A DNA stretch of 64,000 nt from Candidatus Rifleibacterium amylolyticum (GTDB lineage: Bacteria; Muiribacteriota; Ozemobacteria; Ozemobacterales; Ozemobacteraceae), in the NCBI GenBank assembly GCA_009917695.1, contig JAACJG010000019.1, positions 26,110 through 90,109 on the forward strand, given 5' to 3'. This document shows, in pieces, positions 18,782 through 28,076 of the stretch; within the stretch, counting starts at the first letter, position 1, and every line of letters starts with the position of its first letter. Below the pieces are notes generated by a model. That model searched no databases. It saw nothing but the letters and a program-made list of their open reading frames with translations, and was not told where the DNA came from. A program made the translations under genes and the position numbers.

Positions 18782-19048
18782 TCAAAGATTATTGAGATCT
18801 TCAAGCTGCTTTGCCGACTGTTCCTGCTGATCGATAATCTTATTCAGATCCCGCTTGATCGCCTTGCCATCGTAGCCGATCAGGTCGGCGGCTTCCGCGA
18901 TCTTTGCCTTCTGCCGCATCTGATCAGCTTTACTAAGAGGCGCAACTGCCTTTGGTTCAGCCGTCGTCGTCGGAACCGCTTCCTGTTTGCTGCAACAACC
19001 GCCAGCAAAGGTTGCCGAGATCAAAAAAATCAAAGTCATCAGTCTCAT
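18782..19048 (-). CDS. Small lipoprotein, 88 residues
   Basis: The N-terminal signal ends in a lipobox (FAGGC), so the mature protein should be lipid-anchored at the Cys. The rest is a charged helical segment (KADQMRQKAKIAEAADLIG ... NKIIDQQEQSAKQLEDL) likely to form a coiled coil. ATG at 19048 is chosen over GTG at 19054 because GAGG lies 5 bases before it. No family recognised. Confidence 0.75.
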   Translation of the reverse strand: MRLMTLIFLISATFAGGCCSKQEAVPTTTAEPKAVAPLSKADQMRQKAKIAEAADLIGYDGKAIKRDLNKIIDQQEQSAKQLEDLNNL

Positions 19049-19315
19049 AGACACCTCACAATCATCTGACAGTTCAATGCTAATACTTTCTCAGACACAA
19101 AACAATGCAAAACATTGCTTAGTTTGAGCAGTGTTTCGCTGATCGAAGTGCAAGACCGCTGGTCAGCTTAGTCGTCGTGGCTCTGCTGCTTTCAAACATT
19201 CTGGCGCTGTTCGCAACGCTGGCAGTTTACTCGCTCATCACCGCAAAATCTGGCGAAAAGGCTGTTGAATAAGTGGTTTGCATTTGCCGGTCGGCGCGTA
19301 TAAAATGACGTTGAT

Positions 19316-19678
19316 ATGAGCAAAAAAGAATCTGGTCTGGTCTATTCAAGCGAATGGGGAAGAATGTGCCCCGGCTGTGAAAAGCCGGTGGCGCAGTGTT
19401 CATGCCGAAAAGGCGGCAATCCCGCCACGCCGGCGAAAGACGGCATAGTGCGGGTCGGGCGCGAGACCAAGGGGCGAAAAGGCGCTGGAGTTACCATAAT
19501 CAGCGGACTACCCGGCAGCGAAGACGAGCTCAAAAAACTGGCGACTGAACTCAAAAAAAAATGCGGCGCCGGCGGCGCGCTCAAAGACGGCCAGATCGAG
19601 ATTCAGGGCGAACACCGTGACCGCCTCGTTGCCGAACTCGAAAAAATGGGCTACCGCGTCAAACGCAGCGGCGGTTAG
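19316..19678 (+). CDS. yciH: SUI1/YciH-family translation initiation factor
   Basis: A 120-residue protein with the YciH layout: a short Cys-containing N-terminus (CPGCEKPVAQCSC), then the SUI1/eIF1 domain, with RETKGRKGAGVTIISGLP and a glycine-rich CGAGGALKDGQIEIQGEH core, ending EKMGYRVKRSGG. Bacterial YciH affects start-codon fidelity and acts at the ribosome. The four-cysteine N-terminus could bind zinc. It is a stand-alone gene with a weak ribosome binding site. Confidence 0.9.
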   Translation: MSKKESGLVYSSEWGRMCPGCEKPVAQCSCRKGGNPATPAKDGIVRVGRETKGRKGAGVTIISGLPGSEDELKKLATELKKKCGAGGALKDGQIEIQGEHRDRLVAELEKMGYRVKRSGG

Positions 19679-19928
19679 TCTTCTGTAACATAAGAGTTTA
19701 AGAATTCAATCCGTGGTATACCGCTTATGCCGGGCTCTCGGCAGGATCCCAACGCTACAACTCTCACCAGACGAGAGAATTATTGGCTAGCTATGGCTAT
19801 GCGTCAAAGTTGCCTGGTTCGAAGTTTCCGCTTTTGGGAAGCCTGCCTGCGCCCTTACTAATTTTAAATTTCCATGAGACAGTTTTTGTGTTAAAGCAAG
19901 CTTCTTATTTTAACAACCCCAATAAAAT

Positions 19929-19955
19929 AAGCGCCCGGATTGGGCGCTTTTTTGT
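19929..19955. terminator. Bidirectional intrinsic terminator
   Basis: AAGCGCCC pairs with GGGCGCTT around a 5-base loop, with TTTTT after it on the plus strand and an AT-rich run on the minus strand. It sits between yciH and the convergent secreted NHL-like gene. The ~250 bases before it (19679-19928) hold no gene I can support. Confidence 0.75.
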
Positions 19956-19975
19956 TGAGCTTGATAAGCTTTGCT

Positions 19976-20938
19976 TCAGCCGCCGGAATTTTTGAGCGAG
20001 AAGTTGAGGTCGATCGGGTAAAGACGCAGGACTTTGCCAGAAGCGTTAGCTGGCGAAGTCAGCCTGATCAGAAAATCTTCGCCAATCGCTTTTGAGATCA
20101 GCGGACGGGTCAGAAAAGCTTCGGGAAACCCAACCTGCATGTTCTCAAACGGCTTATCGCTGCCGGGGGTGAAGCGCATCAGGTAATAAGGCATCTGAGC
20201 GCTGCCATCGCTGCGAATCGACCTGAAGCCGACCACACATTCACCGCTGCTGGTTTTTGCCAGCAGTTCGAGATCGAGAACATCACCGACCGGAATCTGA
20301 GATAGGACGACAGTATTGTCAGAAAGCCTTCTCACCGCGAGATAAAGCTCATTGTCTTTTTCAACAACGTAAGAAACGCTGTCCTTTTCGACCATCAGAC
20401 TGCGCCCTTCAACTTTATCGGCGCGCACCAGAGCACCATCTTCGCTGAATTCGATGAGCTCCGCAAGTGTTCGATCGAGCACCAGCAGATTGCCCGAGGG
20501 CAAAAGCTCGATTCTTGACGGCCAGGCCAGCTGCTTGTCGCCAATGGCTGTCAGCCGGCGAATAATCAAACCCTGAACATCAATTTTAAGTAAAGCAGTG
20601 TTATCGACATCACAGAGCCAGAAACAGCCATTGGGCATCCTGACAAAGTCTTCGGGATAAATATGGCTCTCACTGGCTATTGAGAGATATTGCAAAAGCT
20701 TTCCGTTCTGGTCAAATTCTACAAAGCGCTTGTTGAGGCTGTCGCTGACCCACAGGCTGTCGCCAACAAAGCGCAGAGCAGCTGGTCCCAGTGGCAGCTC
20801 TTTTCCAAAATTCTCCCCGACATCGGCAACAGTCTTGAGACCAAGGTCGGCGGTTGAAGTGCCAAGAGGCAGATCGAGAGCAGACAGGGTGGCAGCGTTC
20901 ATAAACAGCCAAAGCAGCAGAATTGTGTATCGTTTCAT
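19976..20938 (-). CDS. Secreted NHL-like beta-propeller protein
   Basis: A signal peptide (about residues 1-21) precedes repeats typical of NHL/six-blade propellers: LPLGPAALRFVGDSLWVSDS, FVEFDQNGKLLQYL, FVRMPNGCFWLCDVDNTAL and SRIELLPSGNLLVLDRTL. Such secreted propellers act as binding scaffolds or lyases; no catalytic residue is evident. ATG follows GGAG. The gene stands between a convergent yciH terminator and a flavodoxin gene upstream on the same strand. Confidence 0.78.
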   Translation of the reverse strand: MKRYTILLLWLFMNAATLSALDLPLGTSTADLGLKTVADVGENFGKELPLGPAALRFVGDSLWVSDSLNKRFVEFDQNGKLLQYLSIASESHIYPEDFVRMPNGCFWLCDVDNTALLKIDVQGLIIRRLTAIGDKQLAWPSRIELLPSGNLLVLDRTLAELIEFSEDGALVRADKVEGRSLMVEKDSVSYVVEKDNELYLAVRRLSDNTVVLSQIPVGDVLDLELLAKTSSGECVVGFRSIRSDGSAQMPYYLMRFTPGSDKPFENMQVGFPEAFLTRPLISKAIGEDFLIRLTSPANASGKVLRLYPIDLNFSLKNSGG

Positions 20939-21022
20939 TATCTATCTCCGTTGATATATGGCATTGCCCAGCCAAGGTACTGCAGACTGCCGACCATCTG
21001 ACTGAGTGCGAAATTCTTAATG

Positions 21023-21841
21023 TTATAAGATGCGGTTAACCTCAGGCATGCGCTTCTGGGCAATAATCTCGCTGGCAGCAATTTCCGGATGTCGATAGCG
21101 GGCCCGCCCCTTTGTCCACCACAGGCATTGAATTGCTTCAACCGGGCAATACTGCAGGCAGGCCATACACTGTTCGCACTTTTTCAGCCACTGTGGCCGA
21201 CCGGCAGATGAGATAACGATGTTGTCTACCGGGCAGACCTTAGCACAGAGGCCGCAGCCCGTGCATGTCCTTTCAGCCTTGAAACGTTTCTGCATATAGG
21301 GAAAGCAGCTGACATTGATTTTCCATAAAAAGCCGGTCAACATCGCCAACGGCATCGGCAATGCATAATCAACCACAGTTCCCTGATTAACTGCGCAGGC
21401 TATCTCGAGCAGGCGATTATCACATTCACGCAGGGTGCGTGTGATTGTATCGGGGCTATCGCTGCCATAGAGAGGCGTATAGTTTCCTGGCATGTAAATA
21501 ACCCAACCGGCGGCCAGGCTTTTGTTGCAGCATCGACGCAATTCGGCGGCAAAAATATCGAGAGCAGCACCCGCCGAGCTCGCGCAGTTGGCAATTGCAG
21601 CCACATAGCTGGTTTGCGACAAATCGACAAGTTCAAGCGCGCGAGCGACCAGTGCCGGAATACCGGCGCAATAGACCGGAAAAATGAACACAGTTTTATC
21701 GGTCTGCACCTGATATTTTTTGCCAGCGCGCAAGATTCCGGCAAGCGGCACGACAAAAGCCTCTGTAAGCCTGGCAGAAAGCGTGCGGGCAGCCACCAGC
21801 GAATTACCTGTTCCGCTGAAATAAAATACAGTCACACTCAT
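21023..21841 (-). CDS. EFR1-type flavodoxin/ferredoxin protein
   Basis: The N-terminal flavodoxin-like part starts SVTVFYFSGTGNSLVAART, the phosphate-binding loop for FMN. The C-terminal part carries two 4Fe-4S motifs: CTGCGLCAKVCP and CEQCMACLQYCP, each with the CxxCxxCxxxC(P) spacing. This domain pair defines the EFR1 family, assumed to move electrons in anaerobic metabolism; its partner is not known. ATG at 21841 is preferred over an upstream in-frame start because GGGAGG precedes it. 272 residues, normal for the family. Confidence 0.88.
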   Translation of the reverse strand: MSVTVFYFSGTGNSLVAARTLSARLTEAFVVPLAGILRAGKKYQVQTDKTVFIFPVYCAGIPALVARALELVDLSQTSYVAAIANCASSAGAALDIFAAELRRCCNKSLAAGWVIYMPGNYTPLYGSDSPDTITRTLRECDNRLLEIACAVNQGTVVDYALPMPLAMLTGFLWKINVSCFPYMQKRFKAERTCTGCGLCAKVCPVDNIVISSAGRPQWLKKCEQCMACLQYCPVEAIQCLWWTKGRARYRHPEIAASEIIAQKRMPEVNRIL

Positions 21842-21994
21842 ACAACGCCACCTCCCGATCACCTTTATAACAGTATATCTCTTTAACCCGGCTTAGACCA
21901 GCCTGTTTAAAACGACCATCAACAAAGGTTTTACCGGCAGATCGATTATATGTTAATCTAACATTCAGAAAGCAGTAGAACCGGAGGACAAATA

Positions 21995-23914
21995 GTGATT
22001 TCAGCTGAGATAAAGAGAGTTTTAATGGCGTTTCTGATCGTTATCATAGCGTTGTCACCCGCGTCAGCGCGCCCCTTTGAGTCGCTGTTCTCAGAACGGA
22101 CTACTCTCGATGGCGCACAACTCAGCGGGGAATATGATCCAAGAGCTTCCTGCGCAGTCATCGAAGGTATGCCAACCTTTCATTTCATCGACAATGACTT
22201 CATTCCGTCCAATAAGATCACGGCGCTGTGCGAAGATCAGTATGGCAATCTGTTTATCGGAACCAGAGACACCGGCGTTATCAAATATACGGTGATCGGT
22301 GACAAGCGTGCCGTTTTCAACAAATTTCCGGTCGAAGACACAAAGAAGCATGGTCAGATTGCAATTCACGAGCTTGCCTACAATAACCGCGAAAAAAGGC
22401 TGTATGTGGCGACCACGGGCGGGCTTTTTTACATCGTCGATGATGACGACTTCAGCTCGGCTTCCTGTCGGCCGGTAGAAGTGTTTGGCGACAAAACCAT
22501 CACAGCAATGGCAATCAGTCACAGCGGCGAAGTCTGGGCCGGAACAGCCGAGGGCCTGTTCAACACGAAGGGCGAACATTACAGCGAAGCCGATGGCCTG
22601 CCGGGTGACCGCATAACCACCCTGCTGTTCGACCGCCACGACAATCTCTGTGTCGGCACCGAAACCGGCCTTGCCATTCGTCGCAGTGGCACTTTCCATA
22701 CTATCGACTTCAGCGGCAGGGAGAAGCTCTGGATCACTGACCTGGCGCTTACCACGCCGCTGGAAATCATGATTCCGCTGGAAAAGTATGAATTGATCGT
22801 CAAGGCATTTTTCACCGGAATCAGGCTCAATCCGGCCTACGACGAGAAGGAACGCGGCGAGATCGATGCAATGGAGCAGGCATTGCTCGACGTGGCCAGG
22901 CCAGGTTCTGATTCACTTCTGATCGCAACGACAGACGGGTTTTATCAGGCTGATCCTACCGGTGGCAAAGCTTATGAAGTGAAAGAAGGCTGGATGCACT
23001 GCACTGCATTCAAAGACAACGGATTCATGTATGCCTTCAACAACCTTGCCCAGGTGCTCAATCTTTCGCCTACTACCAGAGATCTGGCACGATTTGATAT
23101 AAACCGACGTTTTCGCAGCCGCATGATTGGCCGAATGCTGCTTGAAGTTCGCAAAGAAGCGGCGCCCGCGCTTCTCGATGAAGCAACGATAGCAGAGCTG
23201 CACGGCATAGATGAAGAGCGGATCATGCCTGAGCTTAAGTCGCGCCTGGAGGGTCTGCGGGCAACTTCCATGCTCATTGACCGCAACAATCTCTTCTGGC
23301 TTGGTTTTGATGGTGCCGGCCTCTTTGTTGTCGATGCTAAAATGAATACCGGCGACTTTTTCTTCAAAGCCATCGGACCATATATAGACAAAGACGGCAT
23401 GCCGGTCGCAGGAGAGACAAAATATCGTTACTACATGGTTTCAGAAAGAGCAAACGTTCTGGTAGAAAGTGAAGACATGCTGCAGGGGCAGGCACAGTAT
23501 CTTGGCGCCTGGTGGGGAGGATTCAAATTTTATCCGTTGAAAACATGGATCAATCGTTGTTCGCACCTTCGTGACGACGACTGGCATCGAATCGCCGGTT
23601 ATATCGGCCGTGCTATTCCGCCAAAGGCTGTTTTCGAATTTATCTCGGTTCTCGGTTCAGATCCGTATGTATTTATCCCCTGCATTCATAACGGCGATAT
23701 TCCTGACCTGGCGAGACATGGAGACGATACCGGAAGAATCGATGACGATGAAGAATTCATCAAGACTCACGAAATTCATGTTCTGCCAAAGCTTTTCATA
23801 GATCCGATGAACGTGATTGAAACCTACCCGGCCAATCACCCAGAGACTCGCATCAACGAGAAGCAACGCGAACTTCCTGTAGAATCAACTTTTGACGACC
23901 CACCAAGTCATTAA
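21995..23914 (+). CDS. Secreted two-component-regulator propeller protein
   Basis: A 639-residue protein starting at GTG with CCGGAGG upstream. A signal peptide lies at about residues 8-26. Propeller blades in the first 230 residues: NLFIGTRDTGVIKY, LYVATTGGLFYIVD, VWAGTAEGLFNT and LCVGTETGLAIRR; one more near 430 (FWLGFDGAGLFVVD). The C-terminal 200 residues are unassigned and end in a Glu/Asp/Pro-rich tail. It resembles the sensor half of hybrid two-component systems without kinase domains, as does the gene at 6991-7641. Function unknown, probably ligand binding in the periplasm or on the surface. Confidence 0.78.
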   Translation: MISAEIKRVLMAFLIVIIALSPASARPFESLFSERTTLDGAQLSGEYDPRASCAVIEGMPTFHFIDNDFIPSNKITALCEDQYGNLFIGTRDTGVIKYTVIGDKRAVFNKFPVEDTKKHGQIAIHELAYNNREKRLYVATTGGLFYIVDDDDFSSASCRPVEVFGDKTITAMAISHSGEVWAGTAEGLFNTKGEHYSEADGLPGDRITTLLFDRHDNLCVGTETGLAIRRSGTFHTIDFSGREKLWITDLALTTPLEIMIPLEKYELIVKAFFTGIRLNPAYDEKERGEIDAMEQALLDVARPGSDSLLIATTDGFYQADPTGGKAYEVKEGWMHCTAFKDNGFMYAFNNLAQVLNLSPTTRDLARFDINRRFRSRMIGRMLLEVRKEAAPALLDEATIAELHGIDEERIMPELKSRLEGLRATSMLIDRNNLFWLGFDGAGLFVVDAKMNTGDFFFKAIGPYIDKDGMPVAGETKYRYYMVSERANVLVESEDMLQGQAQYLGAWWGGFKFYPLKTWINRCSHLRDDDWHRIAGYIGRAIPPKAVFEFISVLGSDPYVFIPCIHNGDIPDLARHGDDTGRIDDDEEFIKTHEIHVLPKLFIDPMNVIETYPANHPETRINEKQRELPVESTFDDPPSH

Positions 23915-23916
23915 AA

Positions 23917-23955
23917 GGCCACCTGTGGAGCTCACAGGTGGCCGGAAGTTTTCTG
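23917..23955. terminator. Strong bidirectional terminator hairpin
   Basis: An 11-bp perfect stem (GGCCACCTGTG/CACAGGTGGCC) with a 5-base loop, followed by GGAAGTTTT on plus and TTTTAATG on minus. It separates the convergent propeller gene and asnS. Confidence 0.8.
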
Positions 23956-23969
23956 AACGGAGACTATAA

Positions 23970-25421
23970 TCAGAACTCAGCTGATTTTGGAGTTCGCGGG
24001 AAAGGTGACACGTCTCTGACGTTGCCCATGCCAGTGATGAACATCAGCAGGCGTTCGAAGCCGAGGCCGAAACCGCTGTGAACGACACTGCCGTATTTGC
24101 GAATATCGAGATACCACCAGATACTTTCTTCGGGAATCTTAAATTCAGCCGCGCGCTGCTTGAGAATCTCGAAGCGTTCTTCGCGCTGTGAGCCGCCGAT
24201 AATTTCGCCGACGCCGGGGACGAGGATGTCCATGGCGGCAACTGTTTTGCCATCAGGATTGACGCGCATATAGAACGCTTTGTTTTCGCGCGGGTAATCG
24301 GTTACGATAACCGGCTTCTTAAAATGTTTTTCGACCAGATAGCGCTCGTGCTCTGACTGCAGGTCGATGCCCCAGCGATCTACCGGATACTGGAACTTCT
24401 TCTTTTTGTTGGGCGTGCAATTCATGAGAATATCGATCGCCTGCGTATAGGTGATACGCTCAAAACCGTTGTTTCGCACGAATTCAAGCTTTTCAAGCAA
24501 CGTCATTTCTTCGCGCTCAGCCTGAGGCTTGAGCTTTTCTTCTTCGGCGTAGCGTTTGCTCAGGAATTCCATGTCGTCAACGCAATTTTCGAGGGCATAG
24601 CCGATGAGGTACTGCAAAAATTCTTCGGCGAGATCCATGTTGTCTTTAAGGTCGGCAAAGGCAACTTCGGGTTCGATCATCCAGAATTCCGCGAGATGAC
24701 GCGAAGTGTTAGAATTTTCGGCGCGGAAGGTCGGGCCGAAGGTATAAACCTTACCAAGCGCCATGGCAGCGAGTTCGGCTTCGAGCTGGCCAGAAACTGT
24801 CAAGTTGGTAGACTTGCCAAAAAAGTCTTTTGAATAGTCGATCTTGCCGTCATCAAGCAGCGGCGGATCTTTTTCGGGCAGCGTGGTTACTCTGAACATT
24901 TCGCCGGCGCCTTCGCAGTCAGAACCGGTGATAATCGGCGAATGAATGTTAAAGAAGCCACGGTCGTTGAAAAACTTGTGAATGGCAAAAGTCATTGCAT
25001 GGCGCACGCGAAGAATTGCGCCGAAGACATTGGTTCTGAAGCGCAGATGGCCGATTTCGCGCAAGAATTCGAGTGAATGTTTCTTGGGCTGCAGCGGGTA
25101 TTCTTCGGGATCGGCGACACCTTCGACGCTGATTTTTTCGCACAGCAGTTCGACGGCCTGGCCGCTTCCCTGTGATGCAACAAGCTTTCCAGAGGCGATC
25201 AGCGAAGCACCGGTAGTAATCTTGGCAATGGTTTCTTCGTTCATGCCTTCGTAACCCTTATCGATATCGATGACCAGTTGCAGATTACGAATGGTTGAGC
25301 CGTCATTCAGCGCGACAAAAGAAACATTCTTGCTTGAGCGCCGGGTGCGCACCCATCCGCTCACCGAAACGGTTTCGTCTGAAGGCGACATAGTCAGAAT
25401 TTTGCTGATAGACAGACTCAT
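23970..25421 (-). CDS. asnS: Asparaginyl-tRNA synthetase
   Basis: A 483-residue class IIb synthetase. The N-terminal OB fold (about 15-105) has [20 protein letters not shown] for anticodon binding. The catalytic core carries motif 2 around [20 protein letters not shown] and motif 3 [27 protein letters not shown] at the C-terminus distinguishes AsnRS from AspRS. It charges tRNA-Asn in the cytoplasm. ATG follows TTGAGGTAATTCA. Stand-alone gene, length normal. Confidence 0.97.
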   Translation of the reverse strand: MSLSISKILTMSPSDETVSVSGWVRTRRSSKNVSFVALNDGSTIRNLQLVIDIDKGYEGMNEETIAKITTGASLIASGKLVASQGSGQAVELLCEKISVEGVADPEEYPLQPKKHSLEFLREIGHLRFRTNVFGAILRVRHAMTFAIHKFFNDRGFFNIHSPIITGSDCEGAGEMFRVTTLPEKDPPLLDDGKIDYSKDFFGKSTNLTVSGQLEAELAAMALGKVYTFGPTFRAENSNTSRHLAEFWMIEPEVAFADLKDNMDLAEEFLQYLIGYALENCVDDMEFLSKRYAEEEKLKPQAEREEMTLLEKLEFVRNNGFERITYTQAIDILMNCTPNKKKKFQYPVDRWGIDLQSEHERYLVEKHFKKPVIVTDYPRENKAFYMRVNPDGKTVAAMDILVPGVGEIIGGSQREERFEILKQRAAEFKIPEESIWWYLDIRKYGSVVHSGFGLGFERLLMFITGMGNVRDVSPFPRTPKSAEF

Positions 25422-25583
25422 TGAATTACCTCAACTAAGATTGAATCACGGCATGCCTGCCCGGGCAGGTGCGCCGATTATACTTCAGCGCCCCGTTTCA
25501 GTCAATACGCGCTAACCGACAAAACTTGAAAAGGGGTTCAGGTAGTGTATAATGTTGATGAAACGAAGGGCGAAGGAGGATTG

Positions 25584-26186
25584 ATGAAAAAGAAATATTA
25601 CGAGATCAAGATAGAGCTGATGGAAGTTGAACCCGCAGTCTGGCGCCGTTTTGTCGTGCCGGCAGAGATTTCGCTAGACCGCCTGCATGACGTCATTCAG
25701 ATCGTCATGGGCTGGCAGGATGAGCATCTGCACGAATTCAATTTCGGCAAGCATCGATATGTAGAAATTATCGATGAGGAATTCGACGATAAGGAAACCT
25801 TTCTCGAAGGCACTGTGCGCCTCAACAAGCATTTCAAAAAGAAAGGCGACAGCTGCATATACGTTTATGACTTCGGAGATTCGTGGAGTCATCGACTGAC
25901 CCTCGAGAACTCAGATTTCAAGCGATCAGAAGACGACTTCGAAATGTGGTGTCTCGAAGGCGAGCGTGCCTGCCCGCCAGAAGATGTCGGCGGCCCCCCG
26001 GGTTACGAAGAATTCTGCAAAATCATTAAAAGCCCTAAAAACAAAGAGCATGCCTCGACCGTAGCCTGGTCTAACGGCCTGCAACCGACCGGCAAAAAGT
26101 TCGATCCGGCCTGGTTCGACGGTGAAATGGTGAATGTAACGCTTTATTGGTATGCCCGCTGGTCACGACCACGCAAGCTCGACTGA
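25584..26186 (+). CDS. Plasmid pRiA4b ORF-3-like protein (IS1096 TnpR-like family)
   Basis: A 200-residue protein with the family's typical features: YYEIKIELMEVEPAVWRRF at the start, then MGWQDEHLHEF, YVYDFGDSWSHRLTLE, CPPEDVGGPPGYEEF and FDPAWFDGEMVN. The fold is common in chromosomes, plasmids and IS elements; its biochemical role is not settled. ATG at 25584 follows GGAGG. It sits just outside the left end of the genomic island and is part of the pre-island chromosome. Confidence 0.9.
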   Translation: MKKKYYEIKIELMEVEPAVWRRFVVPAEISLDRLHDVIQIVMGWQDEHLHEFNFGKHRYVEIIDEEFDDKETFLEGTVRLNKHFKKKGDSCIYVYDFGDSWSHRLTLENSDFKRSEDDFEMWCLEGERACPPEDVGGPPGYEEFCKIIKSPKNKEHASTVAWSNGLQPTGKKFDPAWFDGEMVNVTLYWYARWSRPRKLD

Positions 26187-26226
26187 AGCAGACTGGTTTT
26201 TCACCAGTTCCCGGTAGTTCTAGCAA

Positions 26227-26258
26227 TAAAAAAACCACCTTGCCGGTGGTTTTTTTTA
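26227..26258. terminator. Bidirectional terminator, probably the ancestral tRNA-array terminator
   Basis: AAAAAAACCACC and GGTGGTTTTTTTT pair around a short loop. It ends the gene at 25584-26186. On the minus strand it lies 8 bases from attL, where the 3' end of tRNA-Lys would have been before island insertion, so it likely served the tRNA operon too. Confidence 0.85.
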
Positions 26259-26265
26259 TCACAGA

Positions 26266-26287
26266 TTAGGGCATGAGGGATTTGAAC
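26266..26287. repeat. attL: 22-bp direct repeat of the tRNA-Lys 3' end
   Basis: These 22 bp match 47073-47094, the 3' end of tRNA-Lys(CTT) including the T-loop side and acceptor stem, base for base. Sequence diverges on both sides. This is the left attachment site of the island. Confidence 0.92.
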
Positions 26288-26328
26288 ACCAGCTACAATT
26301 CATCGCTTCAGAGTCACGCAGTCGATTT

Positions 26329-26347
26329 GTTACCCCGATGTTACCCC
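26329..26347 (+). promoter_or_regulatory. Two GTTACCCC motifs next to attL (putative integrase arm sites)
   Basis: GTTACCCC occurs at 26329 and 26340, 11 bp apart. The same heptamer is repeated in the block beside attR (46556-46660). Shared motifs at both ends fit arm-type binding sites of the integrase (inference). Confidence 0.5.
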
Positions 26348-26389
26348 ATCGTTTCATAATACGTAATACAGATATCTGCAGCTAGTGAC

Positions 26390-26686
26390 TTACTTATCGC
26401 ACGTTTCCGACTTATTTGCACTTGGAAGTGATACGCCTACCTTTAAATTAAAAGCGCTGGGCGAGCTATTGCAGCTAGCGCACATTGGCACAATTTTTTC
26501 CCCGTCAACTGATGGATTAGTTATGTGCCCACCTAAAGTTGCTGGATTACTGCAGCCATTAACAGAACAGCTTGCCGGCCAAGCCTTACCTGAATAATTT
26601 AACCAATGCTGCTTCCATGTTCCACAACTACAAGCTCTCCCACCAGTTCCACCCTTATTTCTCCATCCAATAGCTGTAATCCCCAT
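26390..26686 (-). CDS. Small HNH-like zinc-finger protein, 98 residues
   Basis: ACSCGTWKQHWLNYSGK near the N-terminus is followed by CSVNGCSN, LGGHI and IVPMCASCNSS. The order Cys pair, conserved His, then CxxCN resembles a compact HNH/zinc-ribbon fold, seen in small island- and phage-borne proteins. Whether it cuts DNA is unknown; the only candidate catalytic His is in GGHI. An excellent ribosome binding site (AGGAGG, 5 bases) supports the start. It ends the four-gene minus-strand unit that begins with the serine recombinase. Confidence 0.7.
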   Translation of the reverse strand: MGITAIGWRNKGGTGGRACSCGTWKQHWLNYSGKAWPASCSVNGCSNPATLGGHITNPSVDGEKIVPMCASCNSSPSAFNLKVGVSLPSANKSETCDK

Positions 26687-26791
26687 TGTTCCTCCTAAAA
26701 AGATTATTTAAGATGCCAGCCGTCTAACAATATCAATAATGATACAAAAAAACATTCAATGATGTCTATATCAGATAAAAAGCAGGCTATA

Positions 26792-26965
26792 TCAATTTAA
26801 GAATCTTGATGATTGTTCTTCCGTCTTTGCAATATTTAATGCTCTATCTGCCGTTCCCGGCTTCTGAAACCTCAGCAAATCAGCGAGTTTATCAAGTAAA
26901 AACTTTACCCGTTCTCTCATGCTTGAATCGACCTTGCCGACTCTGGCTACTGGCTTTGTTTTCAT
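26792..26965 (-). CDS. Small coupled protein, 57 residues
   Basis: The ATG overlaps the stop of the upstream HTH gene as ATGA, so translation is likely coupled. The product is basic and helical (MKTKPVARVGKVDSSMRERV ... FLLDKLADLLRF). No family recognised. Its position between an HTH protein and an HNH-like protein suggests a recombination-module accessory. It has no signal peptide or membrane segment. Confidence 0.6.
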   Translation of the reverse strand: MKTKPVARVGKVDSSMRERVKFLLDKLADLLRFQKPGTADRALNIAKTEEQSSRFLN

Positions 26966-27372
26966 GCAACCGGCCTCTTATGCTTTTGATCTTCAGACGC
27001 TTGCAAAAATGCTTTCCCGATTGCCAGAAGCTCTTCAGGAGACAATGAGAGATACCTTTCCTGCTCAGCCTCAAGTTTGCCATGTGATAATTCTGCAATC
27101 TTTGCACAAATTGAGCTATCACCCTTTGAAGGAAGCAGCACAACATTGAATTGCAATCGTTTCTCGCTCTTGAGAATGAAAGAATCTGTTTTTATCGGTC
27201 TGCATGCATTCAGAACCAGCCATTCTTCGAGCTCTGCGAGGCTGAATAATACGCGACCTTTTTTGCCTGGCTGTTTCAAGGCCTTTATTTTTCCAGCGCT
27301 TACCCAGTTTCTCAGCGTGCCCGGCGTGACATGTAAGAATGCAGCAGCCTCTTTATAGTCCATCGTTTTCAT
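26962..27372 (-). CDS. MerR/excisionase-type HTH protein
   Basis: Residues 1-55 are a winged HTH of the MerR/HTH_17 type: MDYKEAAAFLHVTPGTLRNW, GKIKALKQPGKKGRVLFSLAELEEWL. The remaining 80 residues are charged and include ELSHGKLEAEQERYLSLSPE. It starts 11 bp after the serine recombinase stop, so it may act as its directionality factor or regulator (inference). Confidence 0.8.
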   Translation of the reverse strand: MKTMDYKEAAAFLHVTPGTLRNWVSAGKIKALKQPGKKGRVLFSLAELEEWLVLNACRPIKTDSFILKSEKRLQFNVVLLPSKGDSSICAKIAELSHGKLEAEQERYLSLSPEELLAIGKAFLQASEDQKHKRPVA

Positions 27373-27383
27373 TGATTACCCCA

Positions 27384-28061
27384 TTAACAGGCGATCTGAC
27401 AGAGGTTTAGGATTGTCTTTGCCTGCCATACCTTGCCGCCCTTTTTGGTTGGTATGCCTCTGAGTTCCAGTTCTGCAGCAATTTTACGATAACTCAAGCC
27501 GGAAGATCTTAACTCTCGAATAACAGAAAGAATCTCTTGCTCATTGGTTTCAGGTAAAAGGCTTTCACCATCAGCAGCCAGCTTAAAGCCGAAAGGCACT
27601 TGACCGACTCTTTGCCCTTGCTGCTTTTTCACCTGCAAGGCTGCCTTTGTTCTTTCTCCAATGGCTTCTCGTTCCCACTGACTCACGGAACCAAGCACAT
27701 TTAATACAAGCCGGCCAGCGGCCGTGCTCGTATTTATTGAATCCTGCACAGATACCAGAGCCACCCCTGTTTTTTCAAACAGTTCAACCAGGAAGCCAAG
27801 ATCTCTGACCGATCTGGTTAAACGATCAAGCTTTAAGATCACAACCGCCTCGATCTGCTTAGCTTGTATCATGCTCAAAATTTTCTGCATGGCAGGCCTG
27901 TTAAGTGATTTTCCAGAATGACCGGCATCAACTTCAGTGTTCATCAAATCAATGTCGAGTGCTTCACAGTATGCTTTAATCTTGTCCTCTTGGTGCTTCA
28001 AGCTCAAACCGCTTTCTGCCTGATCTTGAGTGCTAACCCTGATGTAACCGACAGCTTTCAT
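27384..28061 (-). CDS. Serine recombinase (resolvase/invertase family)
   Basis: A 225-residue protein starting MKAVGYIRVSTQDQAESGLS with the catalytic Ser in YIRVSTQDQ, then KLDRLTRSVRDLGFLVELF and SVSQWEREAIGERTKAAL, the classic N-terminal catalytic domain. The C-terminal part (SYRKIAAELELRGIPTKKGG) is a Recombinase-type HTH; with this length it is a small resolvase rather than a large integrase. ATG at 28061 follows GGAGAAG. Two phased 18-bp direct repeats precede it. Confidence 0.93.
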   Translation of the reverse strand: MKAVGYIRVSTQDQAESGLSLKHQEDKIKAYCEALDIDLMNTEVDAGHSGKSLNRPAMQKILSMIQAKQIEAVVILKLDRLTRSVRDLGFLVELFEKTGVALVSVQDSINTSTAAGRLVLNVLGSVSQWEREAIGERTKAALQVKKQQGQRVGQVPFGFKLAADGESLLPETNEQEILSVIRELRSSGLSYRKIAAELELRGIPTKKGGKVWQAKTILNLCQIAC

Positions 28062-28076
28062 GCCGCTTCTCCAATT

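Noticed and set aside
19120..19272. Hydrophobic frame ending VVVALLLSNILALFATLAVY then SLITAKSGEKAVE before yciH
   Set aside because: It reads like a small membrane protein but has no ATG, no ribosome binding site, and only a possible GTG at 19177 giving 31 residues; may be a remnant.
19783..19995. 70-codon plus-strand frame after yciH
   Set aside because: It runs through an intrinsic terminator and into the end of the convergent gene; no ribosome binding site.
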